Shown here: positions 1 to 7,831 of the stretch, in pieces
Layout of the letters: every line of letters begins with the position of its first letter
How positions within the stretch are numbered: position 1 is the stretch's first letter
Source of the DNA: UBA5436 sp050951845
Lineage (GTDB): Bacteria; Bacillota; Clostridia; Saccharofermentanales; DTU023
Direction: 5' to 3'
Assembly (NCBI GenBank): GCA_050951845.1
Contig: JBMNJV010000001.1
Coordinates: 248,001 to 312,000 of the forward strand
Length of the DNA stretch: 64,000 bases
The notes under the pieces: generated by a model
What the model saw: the letters and a program-made list of their open reading frames with translations, nothing else
The model's database searches: none
Told to the model about the DNA's origin: nothing
Position numbers and translations under genes: made by a program

Positions 1-1499
1 ATCAGCAATGAAGCCAGATTGGCAACACCCAGACCGGTGGAACGGAATAAATAAGTTTTTCTGGCAATTTCATCAGTCGGGAATTGTCCGCCGATTATTG
101 ATGCTTCCAGAACCAATTGACATAATTCAATCACATGGTGATAGGCTTCAAGATCAAAGACTTTTGTTCGGGCATTATAAAAAGGCAGTAAATTGATTGA
201 AGCCAGGTTGCAACTGGTATCGTCGAGAAAAGCATATTCTCCGCATGGATTGGTTGAATTGATGCGGTTATATTTTGCACCGTATTTTCCATCTTCACCG
301 GCCGGGCAGGTATGCCAGGCATTAAATGTATCGTCAAATTGAGGCGCCGGATCGGCACAGCGCCATGCCGATTGATTGAAGGTATCCCAAAGTTCTTTAA
401 CCGAAATTTCTCTGTCAACCGAAGAATCAACACGACCCTTCAGACTGATTTTGGCAGAGGGATCGTCAGCCAGCCGATTCACTTTTTGCATAAAGTCATC
501 GCTGAAGCGCACTGAATTATTACTGTTCTGACCGGACACCGTCTGATAGGCTTCACCGTCCATGTCGCCGTCATAACCCATTTTGTTCAGCGCAATAACC
601 TTATCTTCTTCCTTGGCTTTCCAAGTCATAAAATCTTCTATTTCAGGATGATCAACATCGAGACAGACCATTTTGGCAGCTCTTCTTGTTGTGCCGCCGG
701 ATTTGATTGCACCGGCATTGCGGTCCAAACCGCGCAGGAAACTCATCAGGCCGGAAGATTGTCCGCCGCCGGATAATGCTTCACCTTCAGCCCGGATATC
801 CGAGAAATTACTGCCGGTACCCGAACCGCCTTTGAATAATTTGGTTTCCGTAACGTAATGTTCGGATATTGAATGTTTACCCAGAAGTTTATCTTCGATC
901 GAAAGAATAAAACACGCCGAAGCTTGAGTTCTGGTATAAGTATCCTCACTCATCACAACTTTTTCCTGAACCGGATCATAGTAGAAAAGTTCACTCGCTC
1001 CGCCCTTGATCCCATAGGCTTGTTCCAAACCGGTATTGAACCATTGCGGAGAATTCGGTGCAAACATTTGACTCAGCAGAGCATAGACCAATTCATCATA
1101 TAAGATTTCAGCCTGGTTCTGATCAATCATCTGCTCATCAAGAAGTTTGGTTACCCAAAAAATCACCATGCGATGAGCAACTTGTTTCATGCTTCTTTCA
1201 TAACCTTCCGGAGTATTGAGTCCGGCTTTGCGGAAATATTTCGAAGCGATTATGTCGCAGGCTTGCTGGGAATAATGTGCCGGAAACTCCAGATCTTTCA
1301 TATCGGTCAGAACGTCACCGGTTTTATAATCGGTCAGCAGGACATTGCGGCTTTCCCATCTGAAAAGATCGTAAACAGTTTTTTCGGATTGTCCTTCCAA
1401 CTCTTTCGTAAATTTGCGTTCAATTAAATCGGATAATTCGATGTCTAATGCAGACTTGCCGGAATCGGTCAGAATAGTGTTATCTCGTATTTTATGCAT
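1..1499 (-). CDS. nrdJ: Vitamin B12-dependent (class II) ribonucleotide reductase, 3' end outside window
   Basis: Reading leftward from an ATG at 1497-1499, the frame stays open to the window edge (about 499 codons), so the C-terminal part is missing. The translation contains SPQWFNTGL near residue 150, an FKGGSGTGSN stretch, the RRAAKMV segment and NPCGEYAFLDDTSCNLASIN, which carries the NPCGE thiyl-radical cysteine motif of ribonucleotide reductases. This combination is typical of NrdJ, which reduces ribonucleotides to deoxyribonucleotides in the cytosol using adenosylcobalamin and no separate radical subunit. A GGAGAT-like ribosome binding site precedes the ATG. Two NrdR-like boxes lie just upstream, so repression by NrdR is likely. 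Assignment to class II is firm; total length cannot be judged. Confidence 0.93.
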   Translation of the reverse strand, partial: MHKIRDNTILTDSGKSALDIELSDLIERKFTKELEGQSEKTVYDLFRWESRNVLLTDYKTGDVLTDMKDLEFPAHYSQQACDIIASKYFRKAGLNTPEGYERSMKQVAHRMVIFWVTKLLDEQMIDQNQAEILYDELVYALLSQMFAPNSPQWFNTGLEQAYGIKGGASELFYYDPVQEKVVMSEDTYTRTQASACFILSIEDKLLGKHSISEHYVTETKLFKGGSGTGSNFSDIRAEGEALSGGGQSSGLMSFLRGLDRNAGAIKSGGTTRRAAKMVCLDVDHPEIEDFMTWKAKEEDKVIALNKMGYDGDMDGEAYQTVSGQNSNNSVRFSDDFMQKVNRLADDPSAKISLKGRVDSSVDREISVKELWDTFNQSAWRCADPAPQFDDTFNAWHTCPAGEDGKYGAKYNRINSTNPCGEYAFLDDTSCNLASINLLPFYNARTKVFDLEAYHHVIELCQLVLEASIIGGQFPTDEIARKTYLFRSTGLGVANLASLL

Positions 1500-1529
1500 T
1501 GACTCAATCTCCTTTATTTTATGTCAATT

Positions 1530-1577
1530 TCACTACATTTAGTAGCAATTCAGATAAACAGATACTACATATTGTGT
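1530..1577 (-). promoter_or_regulatory. Tandem NrdR boxes upstream of nrdJ
   Basis: Two 16-bp near-palindromes lie at 1530-1545 and 1562-1577, upstream of the nrdJ start at 1499. The distal one, ATACTACATATTGTGT, matches the NrdR consensus ACACWATATMTWGTGT at 14 of 16 positions. The proximal one, TCACTACATTTAGTAG, matches at about 11 of 16. Their starts are exactly 32 bp apart, close to three helical turns, which is the spacing known for paired NrdR boxes. The inference is cooperative NrdR binding that represses nrdJ. No nrdR gene is in the window. Confidence 0.72.
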
Positions 1578-2061
1578 GTCAGCGAAATATATTATTACAA
1601 ATATCATTGACGAATACAAGCATTGTTTTTACCTGAATTTAACCTTATTTTTTTCCGTAAAATGTCAATTCTCTTTTATTTGCAAGAGATTCGGCACTTC
1701 TGCGGCAATTTTTTAATTGTAAAGCAAATTAAAATGTAATAATAAGAATAAATATTTGTAATCTTTCTGCAATATTAAAGCATGTCAACCCGGGGGAATT
1801 TCCTGTGTATAACATTGCTGCAGGAGTTTCTGATTTGTTCGAATTGTCCTAGAAAGAATTGCTAAAGCTCTTTTCAGGGTACATTTGTCCAAAAAATTTT
1901 TCGAATTTTTCGATTTTTACCCTCTGAAAAAAATCTTGTTATAATGTTCATTATTAAATTTAGCAATAAATTTAAAAGTTTAATAGAAAAATATAGTATT
2001 AACATTTGTAAAAATCAGTATCTCGAATTAAGGAAAAAGATAAGCTACAAAGAAAGGAAAT
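1578..2061. other. AT-rich intergenic region between divergent nrdJ and a small plus-strand ORF
   Basis: About 480 bases with no convincing gene. The right part carries runs of A and T and a good plus-strand -10 (listed separately). The left part holds the nrdJ upstream region. I see no riboswitch structure that I can support. Confidence 0.5.
1940..1945 (+). promoter_or_regulatory. Putative -10 element (TATAAT) for the downstream plus-strand genes
   Basis: A perfect TATAAT is preceded by TTG(T) in an AT-rich tract. The matching -35 region around 1917 (TTACCC) is poor, so this is a possible promoter only. It would give a long leader before the small repeat ORF at 2062 and the gene at 2334. 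Confidence 0.35.
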
Positions 2062-2262
2062 TTGTCAGATAGATTTAAGATGATTGATACAGGCAACAGA
2101 AGTATGCTTGATAGAGACGGCAAAGATACGCTTCTTGATACAGGCAACATAGATATGCTTGATACATGCAGCAGAGGTATGCTTCTTAACACAGGCAACA
2201 GAGATATGCTTGATACATGCAGCAGAGATACGCTGCAATCCGCATTACAGATAAATCTATAG
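2062..2262 (+). CDS. Possible small protein made of 8-residue repeats
   Basis: A 66-codon frame starts at TTG with AAAGGAAA just upstream. It consists almost wholly of six 8-residue units of the type DTGNRSML / DRDGKDTL / DTCSRGML, some separated by an extra Leu. The DNA units are 24 or 27 bp, so every insertion keeps the frame, which argues mildly for translation. No domain is recognised. Against it: a non-ATG start, low complexity, and the abundance of non-coding tandem repeats in this genome. It could instead be the leader of the gene at 2334, 71 bases downstream. Confidence 0.3.
   Translation: MSDRFKMIDTGNRSMLDRDGKDTLLDTGNIDMLDTCSRGMLLNTGNRDMLDTCSRDTLQSALQINL
2085..2235. repeat. 24-bp imperfect tandem repeat, six copies
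   Basis: Units begin GATACAGGCAAC or GATACATGCAGC and end ATGCTT or ACGCTT; two copies carry an extra CTT. All lengths are multiples of three and the array lies inside the possible small ORF at 2062-2262. Confidence 0.8.
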
Positions 2263-2333
2263 ATACAATTCGTATAACAGATCAATCTATACCGGATTAA
2301 AGATTAATCTATCAAGACAATCAAGGTGATAAA

Positions 2334-2696
2334 ATGACAAAACAAACACTTGGTGTACAATTAGAAATTATTGCACAATACTCCGAAGGTTATTTCGGTG
2401 ATCCGTCAGGATTCGAAGAACTTTTGTATAGTACAAAAACTGCTAATTCTTATTTATTAGTCGGCAAAGGCGGCTATAATTCAAAGTATAGTGCAACCGC
2501 AGTCTATGAATTAACCCGTAAACAAGCTCAGGATTATTTGATCGAAGTTAAAGGCGAGGAAGAAGCTTACAAGATTCTGCCGAAAGCTGCTGCGAAAAAA
2601 GCTGCTGCAAAAAAAGCTCCCGCAAAAAAAGCGCCTGCGAAAAAAGCTCCCGAGAAAAAAACAACAACCAAAAAAGCCTCTGATGCTAAAAAATAA
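2334..2696 (+). CDS. Small protein with histone H1-like Lys/Ala tail
   Basis: 120 residues from an ATG preceded by AAGGTGAT. The first 80 residues look globular and mixed in charge (LGVQLEIIAQYSEGYFGDPSGF...). The last 38 or so are a repeated KKAPA/KKAAA tail rich in Lys and Ala, like the C-terminal tails of histone H1 and of bacterial H1-like proteins. Such tails bind nucleic acid non-specifically, so a DNA- or RNA-associated role is possible, but that is inference. I do not recognise the N-terminal domain. A terminator follows directly, so the gene ends its transcription unit. The tail is itself built from short DNA repeats. Confidence 0.75.
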   Translation: MTKQTLGVQLEIIAQYSEGYFGDPSGFEELLYSTKTANSYLLVGKGGYNSKYSATAVYELTRKQAQDYLIEVKGEEEAYKILPKAAAKKAAAKKAPAKKAPAKKAPEKKTTTKKASDAKK

Positions 2697-2738
2697 TTTT
2701 TAGCCGGACAGAATTTGCATAAGTGATTAGTGATTTTT

Positions 2739-2774
2739 GAAAAACCTTTCTTTGCGGAAGGTTTTTCTTTTTTT
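2739..2774 (+). terminator. Rho-independent terminator after the H1-tail gene
   Basis: A 10-bp stem, GAAAAACCTT (2739-2748) with AAGGTTTTTC (2758-2767), a 9-base loop, and a run of T immediately after. It sits 43 bases past the stop codon. Confidence 0.85.
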
Positions 2775-2810
2775 AAAAAAATTGTTTGCTTCGGCAAGTT
2801 GAGCGATGCG

Positions 2811-3030
2811 AAAAACCTCCTGCTATGCCGGCGGAAGAGAGTTTATGAAAAATTTGTTTGGCTAAGATTGTAAAATCTCCTGCTATACAGGTGTAAGAGA
2901 GTTTATGAAAAAGTTATTTGGCTAAGTTCGTAAAATCTCCTGCTATACAGGTGTAAGAGAGTTTATGAAAAAGTTATTTGGCTAAGTTCGTAAAATCTCC
3001 TGCTACGCAAGTGGAAGAGAGTTTATCAAA
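2811..3030. repeat. 60-bp tandem repeat, about 3.6 copies
   Basis: Units start at 2811, 2871, 2931 and 2991 with an exact 60-base period. Copies 2 and 3 are almost identical over the whole unit; copies 1 and 4 are diverged. Each contains CTCCTGCTAT and AAGAGAGTTTATGAAAAA. There are no unique spacers between copies, so this is not a CRISPR array. It fills most of the 2775-3163 spacer, which holds no gene I can support. Confidence 0.92.
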
Positions 3031-3124
3031 TAAAACTTTTCAATCAACAAATTGTCTTTCTCCTGAATGAAAACAAAATTATCTTTTTCTTGAGCGAAAT
3101 CAAAAAATGAATTCCCTTAACATG

Positions 3125-3133
3125 TGTTATAAT
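3125..3133 (+). promoter_or_regulatory. Extended -10 promoter for the AlkD-like gene
   Basis: TGTTATAAT is a perfect extended -10 (TG-N-TATAAT) 30 bases before the start codon, with GGAGG at 3151-3155 between them. No good -35 is seen, as is common with extended -10 promoters. Confidence 0.6.
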
Positions 3134-3163
3134 ATAAAAGATTTCGTGTTGGAGGAATAACAT

Positions 3164-3832
3164 ATGAATTTTAAACAATTTTGTTCAGATATTTTAATTC
3201 TCAGTGATCCGGAAAAAGCAGGACAAATGAGTGCATATATGAAAAATCAATTCGATTTTTTGGGAGTTCCAGCGGATCGCCGACGCGAAGCAAGCAAAAA
3301 ACAATTTGAAACTGCTAAAGATGAAAATGCAATTGACTGGGAATTTGTCGAAGCATGTTGGGAGCAGAAATTCCGTGAATTTCAATATGCTGCCATTGAT
3401 TATCTGACCTTGATGCAACATTTTCTGCAAGCAGAAGATTTGGAGAAATTAAAAGCTTTGATTTTGGATAAACCTTGGTGGGATACCGTAGATAACTTTC
3501 ACAGACCGATCGGTACACTCGTGATAACTTATCCGCACCTGGAAGCCGAGATGCTCGAATGGAGTAAATCGGAAGAATTGTGGCTGCGCCGTTTAGCTAT
3601 TATTTTCCAACTCGGATTCAAAAAATTTACTAATGCTGAATTACTGTATGAAATCATCCGGAACAATTTCGACTCCAAAGAGTTTTTTATCAATAAAGCA
3701 ATCGGCTGGGCCTTACGCGAATTTTCCAAAACCGATCCGGATAGTGTTGCCGATTTCTTAAGAGAATACAAACATCGCTTAGCCGCAATCAGTTATCGGG
3801 AAGCCACCAAAATTTTGAATAAGACAAACTAG
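3164..3832 (+). CDS. AlkD-family DNA alkylation repair protein (DNA glycosylase)
   Basis: 222 residues, close to the usual 220-240 for the family. ATG start 8 bases after a GGAGG site. The family is built from HEAT-like ALK repeats and removes positively charged alkylated bases (3-methyladenine, 7-methylguanine) from DNA. The signature residues known for Bacillus AlkD are visible: WWDTVD at 105-110 supplies the Trp and catalytic Asp, and KAIGWALREFSKT around 178-190 supplies the second Trp. It has its own promoter and stands alone. The last codons run into a tandem repeat that continues past the stop. Function follows from conserved catalytic residues, so confidence is high. Confidence 0.92.
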   Translation: MNFKQFCSDILILSDPEKAGQMSAYMKNQFDFLGVPADRRREASKKQFETAKDENAIDWEFVEACWEQKFREFQYAAIDYLTLMQHFLQAEDLEKLKALILDKPWWDTVDNFHRPIGTLVITYPHLEAEMLEWSKSEELWLRRLAIIFQLGFKKFTNAELLYEIIRNNFDSKEFFINKAIGWALREFSKTDPDSVADFLREYKHRLAAISYREATKILNKTN

Positions 3833-3948
3833 ATTTTTTGAATAAAACGAACTAGAATTTTTTGATAAGACGAATTAGATTTTTTGAATAAAACGAACTA
3901 GAATTTTTTGATAAGACAAATTAGATTTTCTTGAATAAGACAAATTGG
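3811..3948. repeat. Approx. 28-bp degenerate tandem repeat beginning in the alkD-like 3' end
   Basis: About five units of the form TTTTTTGAATAAAACGAACT or TTTTTTGATAAGACGAATTAG follow each other. The first unit forms the last codons (KILNKTN) and stop of the preceding gene. The remaining spacer to 4060 shows nothing else. Confidence 0.8.
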
Positions 3949-4060
3949 AAAATCGTATTCTGATTTAAATAAGTTTTGGGATCATTGCAGGATTTTTTAA
4001 GTGCAGCCGGCAGAAATCCAATCAATAATTATCAATTCCAGATAATAAAAGGAGTCAATT

Positions 4061-4834
4061 TTGTATAAATTAGTCAGTTGGAATGTTAACGGTTTACGGG
4101 CTATCGCAGGTAAAGGTTTTGTCGATATGTTAAAAGAGATAAACCCGGACATCATGTGTCTCCAGGAAATAAAAGCTGAGCAGGACCAATTGCCGAAGAA
4201 AATCCAACACATCGAGGGTTATCACGCATATTTCAATTCGAGCCAAACCAGAAAGGGCTATAGCGGAACCGCAATTTATACAAAAAAAGAACCTTTGTCG
4301 ATTTCTCACGGTCTGGGCAATGAAAAGTTTGATCAGGAAGGCAGAATCCAGTTTGCCGAATATGAAACTTTTTATCTCTATAATATCTACTATCCGAACG
4401 GTCAGTCCGGTCCGGAGCGTTTGCAATATAAACTGGAATTTTATGATTACTTCTTAGAGCACGCTAAACAGCTGATGGCGGAAAACAAAGCAATCGTTGT
4501 CTGCGGTGACGTTAATACGGCCCACCATGCAATCGATCTTGCCAGACCGCAAGAAAACATCAATAATTCCGGTTTCTTACCTGAAGAAAGAGCCTGGTTG
4601 GACAAATTTATTGAAAGCGGTCTGATTGATACTTTCAGAATCTTTAATCAGGAACCGGACAATTATACATACTGGGATTACAAAACCAGAGCGCGGGATC
4701 GCAATGTCGGCTGGAGAATTGATTATTTCTATATTTCACAAAATCTGCGATCCCGTATGGTCGATGCCGCAATCCTCAACCAGTATTACGGCTCCGACCA
4801 CTGCCCGATCAGCTTAATTTTAATGGATCAGTGA
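4061..4834 (+). CDS. xth: Exodeoxyribonuclease III (AP endonuclease)
   Basis: 257 residues, the usual size for the ExoIII/ExoA branch of the endonuclease/exonuclease/phosphatase fold. It starts at TTG, placed 6 bases after AAAGGAG. Visible catalytic motifs: SWNVNGLRA (residues 6-14), LQEIK with the metal-binding Glu36, GDVNTAHH with Asp150 and Asn152, GWRIDYFY, and the terminal GSDHCPI with Asp246 and His247. The enzyme cuts DNA at abasic sites and removes 3' blocking groups in base-excision repair, which pairs functionally with the AlkD-like glycosylase just upstream. The two are not close enough (228 bases with repeats) to be a tight operon. Confidence 0.95.
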   Translation: MYKLVSWNVNGLRAIAGKGFVDMLKEINPDIMCLQEIKAEQDQLPKKIQHIEGYHAYFNSSQTRKGYSGTAIYTKKEPLSISHGLGNEKFDQEGRIQFAEYETFYLYNIYYPNGQSGPERLQYKLEFYDYFLEHAKQLMAENKAIVVCGDVNTAHHAIDLARPQENINNSGFLPEERAWLDKFIESGLIDTFRIFNQEPDNYTYWDYKTRARDRNVGWRIDYFYISQNLRSRMVDAAILNQYYGSDHCPISLILMDQ

Positions 4835-4895
4835 AATCCATATTTATGATTGAAACTTCCGATTAATATTACAAGTCATATTGCGTCTATTACGC

Positions 4896-6860
4896 TTAAT
4901 ACTTTTCAAAAATCTCCATAAATTCATCACCGGTAATCGTTTCATTTTCCAGGAGATAATTTGAAAGTTCGGTCATTGCCTCTTGATTATTTCTGATCAA
5001 TTCTCTTGCTTTTTCATGACATTCATTGATGATGGAAACAACTATATCCTCTACTTCTTTCATGGTTTGCTGGGAAACAACCATGCTGCCTTCATCACCC
5101 ATGTAGCGCGAGCCGCTTTCCTGCAATTTCACCATGCCGAAACGTTTCGTCATACCGTATTGTGTAACCATACTTTTCGCCAAAGAAGTAGCTCGCTCGA
5201 TATCATTGGAAGCTCCGTTCGTCATCGTATTGAAAAACACTTCCTCTGCCGCTCTGCCGCCACATAATGTTGTAATATGAGTTTCGAAATCTTCTTTCGA
5301 ATAAAGATTCTTCTCGGATTCCGGAACCTGCATCGTATACCCTAAGGCTCCCGAAGTACGCGGAATAATCGTGATTTTCTGAACCGGCGGACTATTGGTC
5401 TGCAAGGCCGCCACAAGAGCATGGCCGATTTCATGATAAGCAACAATTTCTTTTTCTTCCGGGGAGAGAATATCCTGTTTCCTTTGTTCACCGGCTATCA
5501 CGACTTCCACTGATTCCTGAATATCCTCGAGTCGGACTTTATCCTGACCTTCACGAACCGCCCGCAAGGCAGCTTCATTCATGATGTTTGCCAATTGGGC
5601 ACCGGAAGCGCCGGCCGTTGATCTGGCAATCAAATCATAATCAATATTGTCCTCTGTCACATAATTTTTAGCATGTACTTTTAAGATGGCAACACGATCC
5701 TGCAAACTTGGCAATTCGACTCTGACTTGGCGATCAAATCTGCCGGGTCTTAACAGAGCCGGGTCCAATACTTCGGGTCTGTTAGTTGCTGCCAAGACGA
5801 CAATACCGATATTACCGTCAAAACCGTCCATTTCTGTCAATAGCTGATTTAGGGTTTGCTCTCTTTCATCATTGCTGCTAACACCGGATGTATCCCGGCT
5901 TTTACCGATCGTATCTATTTCATCTATAAAAATAATACAGGGAGCGTTTTTCTTGGCTTCATCAAAAAGTTCTCTGACTTTAGCAGCTCCTCTGCCGACA
6001 AACATTTCGACAAATTCCGAGCCTGCCATCGAATAAAAAGGTACATGCGATTCGCCTGCTACTGCTTTTGCAATCAAGGTTTTACCTGTACCGGGAGGAC
6101 CGACTAACAATGCACCTTTCGGACATTTTGCCCCGACTTTGGAATATTTGTCCGGATTCTTCAAGTAATCCACAATTTCTTTTAAGGAATCTACAGCTTC
6201 TTCTTGTCCGGCTACATCGGCAAAAGTAATTTTTTCACTGGTCGGTACATATTTTTTGATTTCCTCTTTGCCGAAAAGTCCGCCTTGCATACCTTTGATT
6301 CTTTTCACCATAGCGTTACGCAATAAGATGATTATTAAAATCGGCAAACCCCAATTCAGTAAAAATGACAAAAACATGTTGGGTTTCTCAGGTATGGTTG
6401 CCGCATAATCAACATTGTTCTTCTCTAACAAATTGATAATATCCGGATCATCCATTTTTCCTGTTTTATAAATTGTCTTTCGGGAATTATCGTCTACACC
6501 GACAAATAATATTTGATCTTCGTCAAAACTTACTTCTGTTACTTTTTGATCTTCGACCATTGCTCTGAATTGAGAATAATTTGCAGGTACTATGCGACTG
6601 TCGGCAATTTTGGGGACAATGATCCAATTAAATATCAGAATAAACGCAAAGCCTAAAAGATAAAAAAGCAAAACATTGCGATTTAGATTAGGTCTCCGAT
6701 TATCGCCGCTGTTCTCATATGGATTCTTATTTCCGTCATAGGGATTATTTCTGTCATAGGGATTATTTCTGTCATCTGAATTATTGCTGTTGTCATGTGA
6801 ATTATCGTTTATTGCATACGTGTTGTTGTCTATTTCTTGTGATACTCTTTGTTCTTCCAT
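4896..6860 (-). CDS. ftsH: ATP-dependent zinc metalloprotease FtsH
   Basis: 654 residues, standard length. A hydrophilic Asn-rich N-terminal extension (residues 1-60, with repeated NNPYD units) precedes transmembrane segment 1 (about 63-82), an extracytoplasmic domain and segment 2 (about 163-181). The AAA+ module has Walker A GPPGTGKT (254-261), Walker B FIDEID (311-316), the pore FVG (287-289) and the second region of homology near 360-380. The zinc site HEIGH is at 476-480, with the third ligand Asp553 in SNDIERAT. FtsH degrades unstable or misassembled membrane and cytosolic proteins. The start has AGAGGG upstream. Convergent with xth. The Asn/Asp-rich N-terminus is longer than usual. Confidence 0.97.
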   Translation of the reverse strand: MEEQRVSQEIDNNTYAINDNSHDNSNNSDDRNNPYDRNNPYDGNKNPYENSGDNRRPNLNRNVLLFYLLGFAFILIFNWIIVPKIADSRIVPANYSQFRAMVEDQKVTEVSFDEDQILFVGVDDNSRKTIYKTGKMDDPDIINLLEKNNVDYAATIPEKPNMFLSFLLNWGLPILIIILLRNAMVKRIKGMQGGLFGKEEIKKYVPTSEKITFADVAGQEEAVDSLKEIVDYLKNPDKYSKVGAKCPKGALLVGPPGTGKTLIAKAVAGESHVPFYSMAGSEFVEMFVGRGAAKVRELFDEAKKNAPCIIFIDEIDTIGKSRDTSGVSSNDEREQTLNQLLTEMDGFDGNIGIVVLAATNRPEVLDPALLRPGRFDRQVRVELPSLQDRVAILKVHAKNYVTEDNIDYDLIARSTAGASGAQLANIMNEAALRAVREGQDKVRLEDIQESVEVVIAGEQRKQDILSPEEKEIVAYHEIGHALVAALQTNSPPVQKITIIPRTSGALGYTMQVPESEKNLYSKEDFETHITTLCGGRAAEEVFFNTMTNGASNDIERATSLAKSMVTQYGMTKRFGMVKLQESGSRYMGDEGSMVVSQQTMKEVEDIVVSIINECHEKARELIRNNQEAMTELSNYLLENETITGDEFMEIFEKY

Positions 6861-7017
6861 ATAGTTCCCTCTCGTTTAGTTGTTTTATACAAATAATTTT
6901 AATGTTTTAATGTTATCTGCATAAAAATTGAATCTGAACCTTTGTGAAAGAATAAGAAATGTCATCGATCACCGTACCTTATTTTTGACATGATTAGGAT
7001 TGTTGCCAAACGGCTCT

Positions 7018-7360
7018 GTGCCAAAAAAGCCGGCGCTGCGGGCCGCAATCCGCACGATAGTAATTTCTGGCACCGCAAGTATGGTTTTCAGTTGTTTCGA
7101 ACTTGAATCGTGCCAAAAAAGCCGGCGCTGTGGGTTCACTTCAGACCGCAATCCACACGATCGTAATTTTTGGCACCGCAAGTATGGTTTTCAGCTGTTT
7201 CGAGCTTGAATCGTGCCAAAAAAGCCGGTGCTGCGGGCCGCTATCCGCACGATCGTAATTTCTGGCACCGCAAGTATGGTTTTCAACTGTTTCGAACTTG
7301 AATCGTGCCAAAAAAGCCGGCGCTGAGGGCCGCTATCCGCACGATCGTAATTTCTGCCAC
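7018..7360. repeat. Tandem hairpin-forming repeat, four copies, mostly 92 bp
   Basis: Copies start at 7018, 7110, 7213 and 7305 (spacings 92, 103, 92). Each begins GTGCCAAAAAAGCCGG and contains, about 45 bases on, its reverse complement TTTTTGGCAC (TTTCTGGCAC in some). Each copy can therefore fold with a roughly 10-bp outer stem around a G+C-rich inner part. Copy 2 has an 11-base insertion. The array lies upstream of ftsH and is much more G+C-rich than its surroundings. No coding function is supported. Confidence 0.88.
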
Positions 7361-7396
7361 ATAAAGGATTTCTTCTAATCGATTCCATACAGTACA

Positions 7397-7602
7397 TCCA
7401 GAATTTAACAGATCAGGGATTGTCTTAGAACGATTACATCCAGAATTTGACACAGGGATTGTCTCAGAACTATTCATTCGGAAATTGACAGATCAGAGAT
7501 TATTTCTCTAGAAATTGACAGATCAGAGATTATTTCTCTAGAAATTTGACAGATCAGAGATTATATCTCCAGAAATTTAACAGATCAGGGATTATTTCTT
7601 GA
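7397..7602. repeat. Approx. 30-bp degenerate tandem repeat, about six copies
   Basis: Units share GAAATTGACAGATCAGAGAT followed by TATTTCTCTA or close variants; two are nearly identical (about 7472-7532). The array follows directly after the hairpin repeats and shows no open frame of interest. Confidence 0.8.
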
Positions 7603-7611
7603 CAATTTCAA

Positions 7612-7693
7612 ATAAAAAAGAGACCACTTTTATAGTGAAATTATACTCTAGGAAATTATTCTCTAGGAAATTCACTACATTTTGCAGTCTCTT
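7612..7693 (-). terminator. Bulged stem-loop with T-run: likely terminator of the LCP gene
   Basis: Read on the minus strand, AAGAGAC (7693-7687) pairs with GTCTCTT (7624-7618). Inside, TAGTGAA (7677-7671) pairs with TTCACTA (7639-7633). A run of T follows at 7617-7612. It lies about 140 bases past the stop of the LCP gene. The internal loops make the stem imperfect. Confidence 0.5.
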
Positions 7694-7706
7694 CTTATAT
7701 AACTTA

Positions 7707-7757
7707 TATAGCCGATTGGCACTTATAGCCGATTGGCACTTATAGCCGAATGACAAT
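7707..7757. repeat. 17-bp tandem repeat, three copies
   Basis: TATAGCCGATTGGCACT occurs at 7707 and 7724 and in diverged form at 7741. It is non-coding and lies between the terminator and the LCP stop codon. Confidence 0.85.
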
Positions 7758-7831
7758 TATTGAACTTATATTATGTTTTTATCAAAAAATTGTTAAACAT
7801 CAATTGTTCTCATGATATCTTAATCAATTGC

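Noticed and set aside
1500..2060. Possible cobalamin riboswitch before the B12-dependent reductase
   Set aside because: I cannot find the conserved B12-box or a matching fold; NrdR boxes account for the regulation better.
2811..3030. Regular 60-bp direct repeats that could suggest a CRISPR array
   Set aside because: Repeats are directly adjacent with no unique spacers, and no cas genes are in the window.
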